Source: Mytilus edulis (Eukaryota > Mollusca > Bivalvia > Mytilida > Mytilidae). From it: a stretch of DNA of 64,000 bases. Shown here one piece after another: positions 13,301 to 25,500 of this stretch. The notes under the pieces are model-generated. The model made no database searches. It was not told the origin of the DNA and saw only the letters and a list, made by a program, of their open reading frames with translations. Where the stretch lies: the NCBI RefSeq assembly GCF_963676685.1, contig NC_092346.1, positions 44,575,289-44,639,288 of the forward strand, written 5' to 3'. The stretch's first letter is position 1. The number at the start of each line of letters is the position of its first letter. The translations under genes were made by a program, and so were the position numbers.

Positions 13301-13803
13301 AATGGGCTAAGATTCCCAACTTTTCCTCCTTCACCTCGGACACCTCTTTGGTAGAGTGTAAAAAACTGCATATGACTTCAGACAGTCCTATAGAAATTCT
13401 ATAGCGTAACTATCCAAGTACAAAATTATATTTAATTTTAATTTGAAAAATAAAGATAACATCTAAAACTTTAATTCAATTAAGTTGGACCACAATTGAC
13501 AACTGCAAATATTAAAGGCTGTTGGTATATACTTTTTTTGCATGTATACCAAATTGGAAATAAATTTCATTCTAACCCCATTCCATAACTTTTGTTCTTC
13601 AGTAAAATAGATATATTTTAGTGTATATTTTAAACTTATTTTTATCAGATTTGTTATATATATGAATAAATATAGTACACAAACTTTATATATAATACTA
13701 ACGTGTTATAACCAGCATCTAGTCGCTGGATAAATCTATCAAAAAAGAGTCTTGTTTGAACTGGTGTGCATTTATTAGTGATGCAAGGCAGCCCAAGCTG
13801 CAT
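7341..13803 (-). CDS. dmac2l: DMAC2L / ATP5S (ATP synthase coupling factor B-like), complete
   Basis: Four exons: 13803-13703, 13083-12875, 11082-10920 and 7461-7341 (stop TAA 7343-7341), giving 197 residues, close to the vertebrate protein. All introns are GT-AG with matching phases (2, 1, 2). Residues 1-30 (MQLGLPCITNKCTPVQTRLF) are basic and without acidic residues until FFDRF, as expected of a mitochondrial presequence. VGPDRNCAEWLMKCGA and FDKYKIEEIDMTDS are signature segments of ATP5S; exons 3-4 form the short leucine-rich repeats (HVKKIVIHNCKYLCD, LEHLQISSCRYVT, NLKKLIINDLPNLEEK). Known role: inner-membrane factor linked to ATP synthase coupling. The ATG at 13803 was chosen because it starts a presequence of usual length; an acceptor-like TTTTAG lies just upstream (13830), so a further 5' exon is possible. 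Introns host two ~2-kb elements. It is a paralogue of dmac2, its divergent neighbour. Confidence 0.93.
7512..9484 (+). mobile_element. 2-kb TIR element family A, copy 1 (dmac2l intron 3)
   Basis: It begins AACCAGATGCTCCGCAGGGC and, 25 bases in, has TTTATACGACCGCA (7537-7550); it ends with the exact inverse TGCGGTCGTATAAA (9468-9481). Inside, in order: a unique part with CTATGCTGTTGAATATTAATCC; short units built on the palindrome TTGCACAATACTGTGCAA; units of ~115-120 bp alternating GACCAACTTGAAAACTGG and GACCAATTTGAAAAC; then ~160-bp units with CCCAAAATCAATACCAACC. No transposase is seen, so it is presumably non-autonomous. The 142-codon open frame at 8269-8697 merely reads through the internal repeats. 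Confidence 0.85.
9583..9730. repeat. Foldback element, ~60-bp arms
   Basis: The left arm, AATGACTGATATATTTTTTC through GGTGCACACT, is mirrored by AGTGTGCACC ... AATATTACAGTCATT. The loop holds AAGTAACGCGAATAGCGGG. It lies in dmac2l intron 3. Confidence 0.75.
10593..10727. repeat. Foldback element, ~55-bp arms
   Basis: ATTACATAGTTACGCGTGG...ATAGTTAAATTAT is mirrored by ATAATTTAACTAT...CCACGGGTATCAATGTAAT around an AT-only loop. It lies in dmac2l intron 3, about 190 bp from exon 3. Confidence 0.75.
11438..12765 (+). mobile_element. 2-kb TIR element family A, copy 2 (diverged, dmac2l intron 2)
   Basis: Same head (AACCAGATGCTGCGCAGGG then TTTATACGACCGCA) and tail (TTTTGCGATCGTATAAAAA) as copy 1, but only ~1.3 kb long. 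The middle differs: it has a poly-C run near 11720 and the sequence GGGACATAACTCAAGAACTG in place of the palindromic and ~120-bp repeats. Either a subfamily or a recombinant copy. Confidence 0.75.
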
Positions 13804-15718
13804 ACATTTCTGCAAGATCTTTGGATGCTAAAATTATAGGTTGAAATTATACATACATTTAAGCAAGTAGAAAGCATGCTTTACTACAAATTGAAATTGA
13901 AATTTTATTTCACAAAATCATATGTACATGTATACTTGATTTACCCCAAGACAATTCAGAAGCATATTTAGAGGGGGGCTGCCCCCTGATGAACATTTCT
14001 GGATTAGCCACTGCAATTTTCCAGTAATTAGTGTTCTCTCTATAGCATTTTTGGAGGTTGCCAAAATAAAAACAAATATTTACACTAGTAAAGTTGTTAA
14101 GGTTAATATCAAGACTAAGTACTGTTTTCATTTCAAGGTACAGAGCCAATGCTTTTAAAAAGTACATTTTCTCCTAGCCTTAAAGATCTATTAAACATCT
14201 CCAAGAGCAACAGAAGGAACATTATCCTTGTAAAGTCAGTGGGTTTATATGAACATCTAGATAGCTTTAGCATGTTTTATATATATATAGGCCATTTTTC
14301 TGTTTGACAGAACAAATTAGGACCAAATTTTGAAGACTTTTGAGACATTTTTACCCCTGTTTTTTGCAAAAATAAATGCAGATTGTTGCCATGGTTACAA
14401 CAAAAAGATTTTAAATTTCACCATATCACCATACAGCATACAGGATATGTTTTTTTAGACGAATCTGTTATATGGATTCCATCACCAAGTGACCAAAATG
14501 TAGGCACAACACATGTTGAGCAAACGGATAAAGTTGATTTTAAATCGCACAAAATGTCTTGGAAACTAAAATCTAATAAGATGGTCACCCTCCCTAACAA
14601 GGTCTAAGTCGTACAGGAATCAAGATTATGTCCTTACAGAACATAAATTATTCCTATAATACCCTTCAAAATGACGATTTATATGAAAGTGATGGATATT
14701 TTTAATAGACAGGGATACAGATGCGCCTTCAATCTGGTAAATGATGCCATAGGCGTGCTAAATTGACAATCTTTTCTGGTGAAAGACATATGCGCCATCT
14801 ATCTGGTAAATGATGCCATAGGCATACGAAATTGACGATCTTTTCTGGTTAAAGACATGATTCCAGAAATGACGTATTACTAAATTGGAAATCAAATCTA
14901 TGGAAGATGCTTTTTCCATAAATATATGCATGCATAAAACAAATATTTTCGTATGTCATATGTTTTCATATCATCCACATTTCCTCGGTTTAGATTGCAC
15001 ACTCGTATGTTGTGACGTGTTTTTTCGGTTTCTATATTTACAACAACAAAACTAAAATTGAAAAGTTTAAAACATATTCAAAGTACCTTTAAAAAACATT
15101 AGAACAAATTTAATAAAACTAACATGTTTAGCCATGTCAGAAATATGTATCACTAGAATAGTTGTTGAGAAAAATTCTGAAGGATTACATAAAGTACAGC
15201 TATGTTGTTTGCCTGTCAGACACAAAATCTTCAAGACATGACTATCATATGTGTTTGTTTTGTCATTTTTATTACAAACCAGCGAGTTAAAATTAACAGG
15301 GTTCTTATATAAAATGGTTGTTCAAACTCCATTTATTCAATATTCTATTGCCAATTCTTATTATACATACTTAACACATAAAGATGAAAACAGTCTTAGC
15401 TTTTTACATTTAATCACAAATTTTGAAACTGCATTTTAAATTCATTTAAATAATGTCTTTTGTAGAAACCCATGCCAATTTGAAAAAAAAATCGAAATGT
15501 TACAATTTCAACACATGAAACATCACACCAAAAAAACATTTACTAGTTTATTTTATAACTGAAAAGAATTAAATAACTTTTTATGTGATTCAAGCAATAA
15601 CCAGCATTACCAGAACCACCACTTTAGAAAATACTAATTTACGGATTTTATAGTCATTTCTTGCCTGTGTCCAGTTTTTACTTCATACGAAAACATATGA
15701 CGCTGTTTTTTGAAATAT
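13804..15718. other. Intergenic, left part of the divergent dmac2l / dmac2 spacer
   Basis: No conserved coding sequence was recognised. A two-copy imperfect tandem repeat of ~67 bp sits at 14705-14850 (GATGCCATAGGCRTRC and GACRATCTTTTCTGGTKAAAGACAT occur twice). The promoter of dmac2l should lie near the left end; no TATA box or CpG-dense stretch stands out. Confidence 0.55.
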
Positions 15719-17439
15719 AACCAGATGCTCCGCAGGGCACAGCTTTATACGACCACAGAGGTCGAACCCTGAACTGTTAGGGCAAGTATGGACACAACAT
15801 TCAAGCTGGATACAGCTCTAAATTTGGATTGTGATTAAATAGTTGACACAGCATAGGTTTCTGACACAGAATGAATGTGGTCTAATGAACTTAAATTTTT
15901 TTTTTTGCCTTTGAGCAATTCACTATGCTGTTGAATATTAATCCTCTCAAAAAAATGTTTGAAGAAATTTTCTTTTTATTTATGAAATCTGAAATGAGAA
16001 AAATTTAACCCCCCCCCCCATTTTTTTTTTCACATCCCCCTCTCCCTTTTTCCAAAACTGATCACAATTCAAATTTCTAATGGAGTTTGCAACAATAACT
16101 ACTCATTTATATACATCATAAAATATTAAAATGTAACAAAAGGTGCTTGTTATCACTGAATGGTAAAGATTGTTTTAATTTATCAGTTGGTAGTAAAAGT
16201 GAATATACATTGTATATTGTATAAAACAATGATTTAAGTTGACTCAACTACTATTCTGGACAAAGAAAGATAACTCCAAATCAATTGAATTTCTTGCTAT
16301 TGCACAATATTGTGCAATTAGATATTTCTGGCTATTGCGCAATACTGTTCAATTGAAAATATTTGCTATTGCACAATACTGTGCAATTGAAGATTTCTTG
16401 TTATTGCGCAATACTGAGCAATTGAAAATTTCTTGCTATTGCACAATACTGTGCAATTGAAGATTTCTTGCTATTGCTGAATACTGTGCAATTGAAAATT
16501 TCTTGCTATTGCACAATACTTAATATAATAATTTTGGATCCTGATTTGAACCAACTTGAAAACTGGGCCCATAAACAACAAGAGGCTGTCACAACGACAG
16601 CAAACCGGATTTATTAACATTTGTTTGTGTCCTGGCAATATCACAAGAACCATAACTGATGAATGTTGAAAGTGAAAATCGTCAATATCAAATTTGACCT
16701 CCATTTTGTAGTCAGTATCAACATATTAAAATTTGAAAAGCTTAGATTGAATGGTTCATTAGTAAATGCAACAACGTGAATGGATCAAAAATTAAGAATC
16801 TACATACACAGTTAGATTTAGCATATCAAAGAACCCCAATTATTCAATTTTTGATGAAATCAAACAAAGTTCAATTTTGGACCCTTTGGGCCCCTTATTC
16901 CTAAACTGTTGGGACCTCAACTCCCAAAATCAATCTCAACCTTCCTTTTGTGGTCATAAATCTTGTGTTTAAATTTCACTGATTTCTATTTACTTATACT
17001 AAAGTTATTGTGCGAAAAACCAAGAATAATGCTTATTTGGGCCCTTTTTTGGCCCCTAATTCCTAAACTGTTGGAACCAAAACTCCCAAAATCAATCCTA
17101 ACCTTCCTTTTGTGGTCATAAACCTTGTGTCAAAATTTCATAGATTTCTATTCACTTAAACTAAAGTTATAGTGCGAAAACCAAGAAAATGCTTATTTGG
17201 GCCCTTTTTGGCCCCTAATTCCTAAAATGTTGGGACCAAAACTCCCAAAATCAATCCCAACCTTCCTTTTGTGGTCATAAACCTTGTGTCAAAATTTAAT
17301 CGATTTCTTTTCACTTTTACTAAAGTTAGAGTGCGAAAACTGAAAGTATTCGGACGACGACGACGCAAGATGACGACGACGACGCCAACGTGATAGCAAT
17401 ATACGACGAAAAATTAAAATTTTTGCGGTCTTATAAAAA
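15719..17439 (+). mobile_element. 2-kb TIR element family A, copy 3
   Basis: It starts AACCAGATGCTCCGCAGGGC and ends TTTTGCGGTCTTATAAAAA; one base of each terminal repeat is mutated (TTTATACGACCACA at the left, TTGCGGTCTTATAA at the right). It carries about six tandem units of TTGCTATTGCACAATACTGTGCAATTG type (16290-16520). A foreign stretch at about 16575-16790 (starts AACAACAAGAGGCTGTCACA) replaces the usual repeats, a likely second insertion. Confidence 0.8.
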
Positions 17440-17664
17440 TTGCAAAATAATTTGAAACAGTAAAAAATTGTAGTTAGTCTTGACAAAAAAATCTAGATAC
17501 CACAAAACATTCGACAGAACATGCTCTTAAAATTTGAGTACACACATGAATAAAAGCTCAACAGTGAAAACTGCAAGCAGTAAATATTTTGATTAGTACG
17601 AAAACACATCACATGATGATAAGCCTTATAAATTTGTTAGCAAAGAAGGGAAAGAGGTGGTGTT

Positions 17665-18706
17665 TATGGCAAGCCATTTTGCTATTTATACTTATTTGAA
17701 GATATCTCATAAACTTTATAAGATATCTTATATAGTTTATAAGATATCTTATAAACTTTATAAGAAGATATCTTATATAGTTTATAAGATATCTCATATA
17801 GATAAGATATCTCATATACTTTATAAGAAGATATCTTATATAGTTGATAAGATATCTCATATAATTTATCAGATATCTTATATAATTGTCTTTATAAGAT
17901 ATCTCATAAACTATATAAGATATCTCATAAACTATATAAGATATCTCATAAACTATATGAGATATCTTATAAACTATATGAGATATCTTATAAAGTATAT
18001 AAGATATCTTATAAACTAAATAAGATATCTTATAAACTAAATAAGATATCTTATAAATTATATAAGATATCATATAAAATTTATGAGATATCTTATATAA
18101 CATTAAAGATATCTCAAATTCTCATATAACATTAAAGATATCTTATATAATATATCAGATATCTTATATATTAAAGAGGGTGGTAAAGGGGGGTACTTGC
18201 ACGAAAAAAAATGTGAAAAAAGACATAATTTCACGTTGAACGTGAAATAATTTCTGTAATGAACGTTGCACGAAAAATAAATACTTTTATTTGAACCTTT
18301 TGTGACTGAGTCACTGTTTTCTTGTATATATTAACTCTTTATTTTACTTGATATTCCCTATTTAGTATACACATTTATGATATATTTGGTTTACGGCTTT
18401 TAAAAAAGTATTTCTTGACGATCCCTGCCAAGTGTTTGAATTTTATTTGAAAAATACCGAGCACGCAAAATAAGACTTTGAAAATCATGATGCACGTAAT
18501 ATTAAATAAGCAGAACACGTTGAACGAGGCACCTGTCTTGCACGACTGAATGTCAAATAATAAAGTAAAAACATGTTGAACGTGAAATAAAAAACGGCGA
18601 TCACGTTGCACGAAAATAACCCTTTACCACCCTCATTAAAGGAGATATCTTATATATTATAGGAGATATCTTAAAATTCGAATAAATAGCAAAACGGCTT
18701 GCCATA
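17665..18706. mobile_element. MITE with a palindromic AGATATCT tandem core, interrupted by a second MITE
   Basis: The ends are inverted repeats of ~25 bp: TATGGCAAGCCATTTTGCTA at the left and the inverse (TATGGCAAGCCGTTTTGCTA) at the right. Both are flanked by the 6-bp direct repeat GGTGTT (17659-17664 and 18707-18712). Between them lies an array of 20-24-bp units alternating the 8-bp palindrome AGATATCT with TTATA.AGTTTATA-like spacers, from about 17700 to 18170 and again 18641-18672. The array is interrupted by the element at 18176-18634; without it the outer element is ~577 bp. The long open frames on both strands here (up to 164 codons, all Y/I/K/S) are a by-product of the array. Confidence 0.8.
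18176..18634. mobile_element. Inner MITE, TIR GAGGGTGGTAAAGGG, TSD ATTAAA
   Basis: 459 bp. Its ends are perfect 15-bp inverted repeats, GAGGGTGGTAAAGGG and CCCTTTACCACCCTC, flanked on both sides by ATTAAA (18170-18175 and 18635-18640). The interior repeats motifs such as TTGCACGAAAA and TTGAACGTGAAATAA, with no transposase. It split the array of the outer element, so it is the younger insertion. Confidence 0.85.
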
Positions 18707-18731
18707 GGTGTTCATTATTTTTTTCCAACTT

Positions 18732-18920
18732 TGTATACACCTTATCACTATTCCCATTTGATCCGAGAATCTGTTCCGCTCTAACTTTTGACGTCATACA
18801 AAAGTAATTTTTCCATTGACATTGTGGCTTCAAATATTTCCTTAAATTGTGACGTCAAAATTTTATAGGAACTTATGTGATGTCCAGTAATGGCAGACAA
18901 ATAGTGATAAAGTGTATAGC
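18732..18920. mobile_element. MITE, TIR TATACACCTTATCACTATT, copy 1
   Basis: TATACACCTTATCACTATT at the left is mirrored by AATAGTGATAAAGTGTATA at the right. The interior contains two TGACGTCA motifs. It lies about 600 bp upstream of the dmac2 start codon. A relative lies at 20699-20865. Confidence 0.7.
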
Positions 18921-19518
18921 TACGAGGCAGTTCTGTCAACTTTTCATGAAGCAAATGCGAGAGATTTGCCATTTGGCCAAAATTGAAAAGATCAAAGTTA
19001 CAAAGAGAAAAAAACAATAGATCAGAGGAAAATGCTGTCAAAAAGCATGAACAAGCGAGAGTCTTACGCAAAATGCGTAATACTTGGCAGCCCAGAGTCG
19101 AGGTACCGAATTGACTTGAAATTTTACCCCGGTTGGACAGCCGACAGTCACAGACAGGCGGACGGACGGACGTACAGACATTGGTAAACCAATATGACCC
19201 GACAGTTTGTTGTAAGGGCATATACGTGCCATTATTAGACATCGTGTGTATCTGTGTCTAAAGAATACATTGTAAGTTACCTTTCCACTAATGTTTCCAA
19301 GTTTTACGATGTTCATTCCAATATTTTTAGTTTGTAGAGTGTCGCATATAGCTATGTAAAAAAATAGTGTTAGAGAAAAATGCACTTATACATGTAAGCT
19401 TCTATTAATTCCGACAGTTTGTCTAGAATAAATCTTTCTATAACGATGTGTAAATATGCAATATATCTAAATTTTACAATCTTTAAAACAATATTTTCAG
19501 GAACTTAAGCGGCTTAAA

Positions 19519-22500
19519 ATGGCATTGGTAAGAAAACTTATAATTTTTTTTATCTAGTCAATCTTACTTTTATACAATAGCTTACTTAATGTTTCTTGTA
19601 TAAAACTACACTATGTATTCATATATTGTATTTTTTCGCCAATATTATATATTTATTATGGTGTTCAGCAGGACGTAGGCCTTGTATTTGATATGATTTT
19701 ATTTGATTTTACATGGTATTGGGATCGTTCGCCCTGATTACATGTTCGCCCTAGGTTCGTTCGCACTGAGTTTGTTCGCCCTGATAGTCCGTTCGCCCTG
19801 GGTTCGTTCGCCCTATATTCATTTATGATATGTATATGTTACATCAATGAACGAAATATAATTATATATATGATATTAAAATTTATGTATATCTATTAAA
19901 AGTTAAATACAGAATATTTGCCAAATTTATATTAATTAAATAAAATTCTTGGCTGCATTGTCACACTTTATTTTTATAATTACTTTTAATTACTGTTGAT
20001 TGAAATTTGATTGCTGATTACATTCTTTTGTAGGTGTCATTTGAAACCTTTGGTATCACTGATTGTTATATAAATTGTCTTTGATGGATTAAAATACATA
20101 CAAATAATTTAGTCTTCAGTTGTTTTACATTTAAAAATACAATGTAGTGCTGAAATTCACAGAAACTTATATTTCCTAGTAACGTAATTACATACAGATA
20201 CAAACTTAGTCCTAAATTACCTTGAAGTCACAATATCTTGTAGTCCTGAAATGTACTGAAACTGATAACCTAGTATAGCAGCTAGCTTTAGACAAGTTAA
20301 CATGAAACATCGTAAATATTCAGCGAAATTGTAGACTGACTTCAACACATTCAATTATATACACACATCGCAACACTATACTAAAAAATATAATCAGGGC
20401 GAACAGACTTGGGGCAAACAGGTATTAGGGCGAACAGAAATTGGGCGAACCAGAATCAGGGCGGACGGACCCGGATTCATTTTACATCATACATACACAT
20501 GTATGTCATGTATGTAGCAGTCAAACCTTTGGACCTGAGAAAAATAACCTTACAAGAGAAGTGACCTTTGATTTTAAAATGCATAGGTTTTTACTACAAA
20601 ACAGTGGGACAAAAAAAACATGTGTGACCCGACGAGACAGATCGATGTTCTGTATGTACAGTCCCTGTCTGGCATAAACTTGAGGCCTAGAGGAGACCTT
20701 TATACACCTTATCGCTATTTGTCCGCCATTGCTGGATATCACACAGGTTTCCGTATAATTTTGACGTCATAAAACAAAATATGTGACGCCACAATGGAAA
20801 AGTGATTGTTGTATGCGTCAAAAGTTCAAGCTGCCGGGTCACCCGGGGTTAGCAATAAGGTGTATTGTAGGTGACTGTACATTCACATGAATCGAAGCAT
20901 CAGAGTAATCATGGTAATAGATGGTAAGGAAATCCAAATAAATTCCCACATGCAGGTTAACATTATGTTTGCTCTGACACCTATCCAAAATGTTTACAAA
21001 CAAGTATAATGACTAATGTACAACTACAAAATGTATGTACACAGAAAAACCGATTAATACTTCAACTTGTACTTTTAATAATATTTCCTGACAATACCAG
21101 AAGATATAATTAGGCCAGTTGTTTTTATATATATATTTTCTTGATTTATGGATCAGCCAACCCTATTTTTCTGATTTTCAGAAAAACTAAATTGAATTTT
21201 CATGCTTTTTTGTGGTATTACTTATCAATTTAATATATGCTCAGATAGTCAAGTCACAAAACAATGTTACACCTGTTAAGAAAATTAAAATAATTTTTAC
21301 AAGTTGCAGGAATCTTAAACATGTTATATATGGTCTAAAGATATAAATAATGTCATTGTTTAAGTCATCTTTAAAAATTGGAGTTATCTCCCATTGACTG
21401 AATTTTAGCTTAATCAACTACAACCAATTAATGCTTTATGGACAACAATAAGCAATATTTAATTTTACTTCCAACTGGTGAATTAACGCAATCTTTACTG
21501 TTTACTGCTAAGTGTTTAAAAGCTCTTTGATTTTTTATTCCTGATGACTCTAACAAATAAATTATCCCTGAAATATGAACAAGACTGTGTCCATAGTACA
21601 CGGATGCCCAAATCGCACTATCATTTTCCATGTCAAGGGGACTGTGAAATTGGAGTCTAAACTCTACTTTGCCATTAAAATTAGAAAGATGTTTTCTTCC
21701 ATTTGGATATATCAAAGCAGGATCACCTGCCAAAGGATGAAACCTATCTTGTGTTAAGCATGATAACACTTAAAATAAAAACTACAACCATGCACTAGAA
21801 AAACTTATTTGAACTGAAAAATTCTTTTAATCTTCTTTGTATGGAAAGAGTAAAATCTCCTGTATTAAATGTACCATATATATACATGTATTTATAAAAG
21901 TCTATATTTTTTTTGGCAGAGGAGATTGATGTGTAGATATAGTCTATCAAAGACAAATCCTCTTTGTGCGATTGTGAAAAGAGAAGTCCATGGAAAAACA
22001 GAAGAAGAAGTCGCTGATGAGTAATTATATATTTATGAACATATTTCAATGAGTAAACAGTGCACAAACAAATCAGTTAGGTCACAGTATGATTCATTTA
22101 GATATTTTATACCTCTAAGCTTCAAATAAGAAGGAAACCCTGCATTTACACTAAGGATTTGACAGGTTCTGTAAACCTACACCTTTTTTAAAGTCTTTTA
22201 GCTCATAATAACAATGTGCAGCTTGATTGAGTATAATAAATTATCTCCCCTTGAAATTTTTGTTTAATAACATTTCAATTTCTTCTATAATAATTTATTA
22301 ATACTTTGAAATGCAATCTAAAAGTTTACAGGCATCATGGGCATAGTTTGAGTATAATAAATTATCTCCCCTTGAAATTTTTGTTTAATAACATTTCAAT
22401 TTCTTCTTTAATAATTTATTAATACTTTGAAATGCAATCTAAAAGTTTACAATTTTTTTCAATTTCTTCTTTAATAATTTATTAATACTTTGAAATGCAA

Positions 22501-25500
22501 TCTAAAAGTTAACTTACAGGCATCATGGGCATAATTTGAGTATAATAAATTATCTCCCCTTGAAATTTTTGTTTAATAACATTTCAATTTCTTCTTTAAT
22601 AATTTATTAATACTTTGAAATGCAATCTGAAAGTTTACAGGCATCATGGGCATAGTAATAACATAAAATTTAAGTGTACATAATTTCCAACTAACTTTAA
22701 AGCTTTATCATGATTTAAGTTGGTCTAGTCGGGGTTTATAGAATAGGAAAAAATGGTCAAAAAAGTTTAACGAAAAAAAAAAATTAAGACTAAAAGAATA
22801 CAGAAATGAATGATCTTTAGAATAAAGAGAAATCATTCAAAAACTGAAGAAACAAGAATGTGTCCATAGTACACGATGCCCCACACTCTATGTTCAGTGG
22901 ACGGTGAAAATTGGGGAAAATCTCTAATTTGGCATTTAGATTAGAAAGATCATATCATAAGGAACATGTTTACTAAGTTTCAAGTTGATTGGACTTCAAC
23001 TTCATCAAAAACTACCTCAACCAAAAACTTTAACCTGAAGTGGAATGAACAGAAGAACAAATGGACGGATGAACAGAAGGACGAATAGACGGACGAACAG
23101 ACGGACCGAGGCACAGACCAGAAAACATAATGTCCATAAATGGGGCATAAAAAAACAATTGCTAATTCAATTTCATGAAAATACAGACAGAATAAGCTTC
23201 TTTTTTTTTTTAAAGATGAAGAAAAATTACTTAAATATTTAATGTGTACAGAAGATTATCTTTGACTGAAAGCAAAAGTGATTTGAATAATTTAAATCAA
23301 CAGTTCTTCTTTATAATGGCTGTAGAGTTTAAGATTGCTCTTCAAAATGATATGTGAGAACCAGAAATTTTAATAATTGTAAAGGGAGATAATTTTGTAT
23401 AGCTCGATTAAGCTTAAACGTGTATAGTCAGCCCAGATATAATTATTTATTATATACTTAGTAGTAAATACAGATAAATTTTATGTGTAATACAATCATT
23501 GGCAAGCGTGCTGTATCAGCCACCCGTGATGATATCGATATCAGCATGTTTGCAAAGGCTTTATCACACCCTTAATCTGTATGACGTCACATCATCGATT
23601 TGCAGTCACTGTTGCAAAGGCTTTATCAAATCCCTAATCTGTATGACGTCATGTCAAACCTATAATCTTTATGACCTCATTTCAAACCTTCTTATCTGTA
23701 TGAAGTCATGTCACATAAAAAACATCTACTTGAGGTATATGTATATATAATAAATAAAGTGTGTATGATATGGCTTTTTCACTATTACACACCGTATCAA
23801 CCCTCAACCAATATAATCCCTCGAGCAGAGCTCTTGGGATTATATTGGTGTCTCGGGCTGATATGGATGCGATATTGAAAAAGCCATATGATATTCTCTA
23901 TATATAAGCTCAAACTGCATATTTACAGAAGCCCTTTCAGTTGTTTATCTTCAAAATGTACAGAAGCAGCTTTAAAAGTCAGACGCAATAGTTATTTACT
24001 GATGTCCAAATATGATAAATCTATTCAGAAAATACAAACCAATGAAAAAAAACAAAAAAAACTGAGGGATTTAAAATAAGCCAAACTCTCATTTGTTAAA
24101 ATGATGGAATATGCAAAATGGAAAATTTATTTTTAGCTGAAATTGTAACTTCATCAAAAGCAAAATGACTGCATTTTAAACAAACACTCAACAGTTGTGA
24201 ACTACTAAATGTGAACATACTTTATAGAAAAAACATTTCTTCTAGTTTAATTTTACTGTTGAATTATTGTGTTTTAGGAACAAACCATTCAGATTTGAAG
24301 GACTTCAACCTCATCACTATGCTTTTTTAAACCAAGATTTAGACTGGAAATTATTTGTACACAAAGCGAAGCTGAAAACATATAAAGCTTTGCAAGACAA
24401 CCAGAAGTAAGAACTCATTAATGAATTTTATGTGAGAAAAGCATTTCTTGCTTGTATGCCATTAATTTTCATCAAGGGAGCTTGATGGCCTTGTTGCCCT
24501 TGTACGTCTAAGAAAATCATTTACAGTGATCCTTAATACTACAGTGAAACCTGACTAAACTGAATCCTGCATAAAACGAAATCCTGTCTTAACCGAACAT
24601 GTTTTTTAAACACCGTCATATCAATTGCATGCTTTGTGAACCTGACGAAACCAAACATTGGCCAGAACCGAACAAAATTTTAAGTCCCGAACAGGTTCGG
24701 TTTAAACAGGTTTCACTGTATTCTGTTTTCAATGAGATTGTGAGATTGAACCATGCTTTTTAACTCTTTTTCATATTTTGAAAAAATATGATTGTAAAAA
24801 AAAGGTTTGCTTTTGTGAGACTGGTGTTTACGGTTAAAACAATCACCATTATAGAAAACAAACATTCAAATTATGTACAAAATGTAGTGTTCAAGTAGAT
24901 GCTCAGTTCTTAATGCACATGTTTATCTTCTTTTAAACTATCTAGACAGAAAAAGGCAAGACTTGAAACGTTAGGACCAGAATTAGCAGCAGCCCATTTT
25001 ATTGTTGGAAGAGGAGGAGCTGTTAAATTATTGGACAGAAATCGTTGGATTAAAAGGGATCATACTGGAGCATATACTTTACCACGATGGATGATGGACA
25101 ATATGTTTGTAGAAGGAATTGATGCTTCATACTCTGATTTATTATATGAAGGGCTTGAGAACTTAGGTATTTATATTTGTCGTGGAAACTGACAATAAAG
25201 TATTGTACTGTGGATTCAGTATTGTTATTTCATGTATTTGTTGGATACAAATTTTCATGGTTTTTTGTGGGTACAGTTAAACAAAACACAAACTTAAATT
25301 TTTCTATATATATGAAAATAATGAGATGTAGTATTATGATTGCCAAATGTTGTGGTTATAAAATATGCATGTATGCAAACTTTAGCAGAACCACAAAATC
25401 TAATATCTATGAGAATACATAGGCAAACAACCCATTATTGTAAAATATCAGGGCATACACAACAAGCACAGGGATACATTGTACTGCATCCACACAGCAT

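Noticed and set aside
17609..18103. 164- and 120-codon open frames on opposite strands
   Set aside because: Both are translations of the palindromic AGATATCT array (only Y, I, K, S, L, N, R in quantity); no gene-like composition.
18781..19385. Two overlapping minus-strand open frames of 153 and 115 codons upstream of dmac2
   Set aside because: They overlap a MITE and a GGACGGACGGACG simple repeat, and show no recognisable domain.
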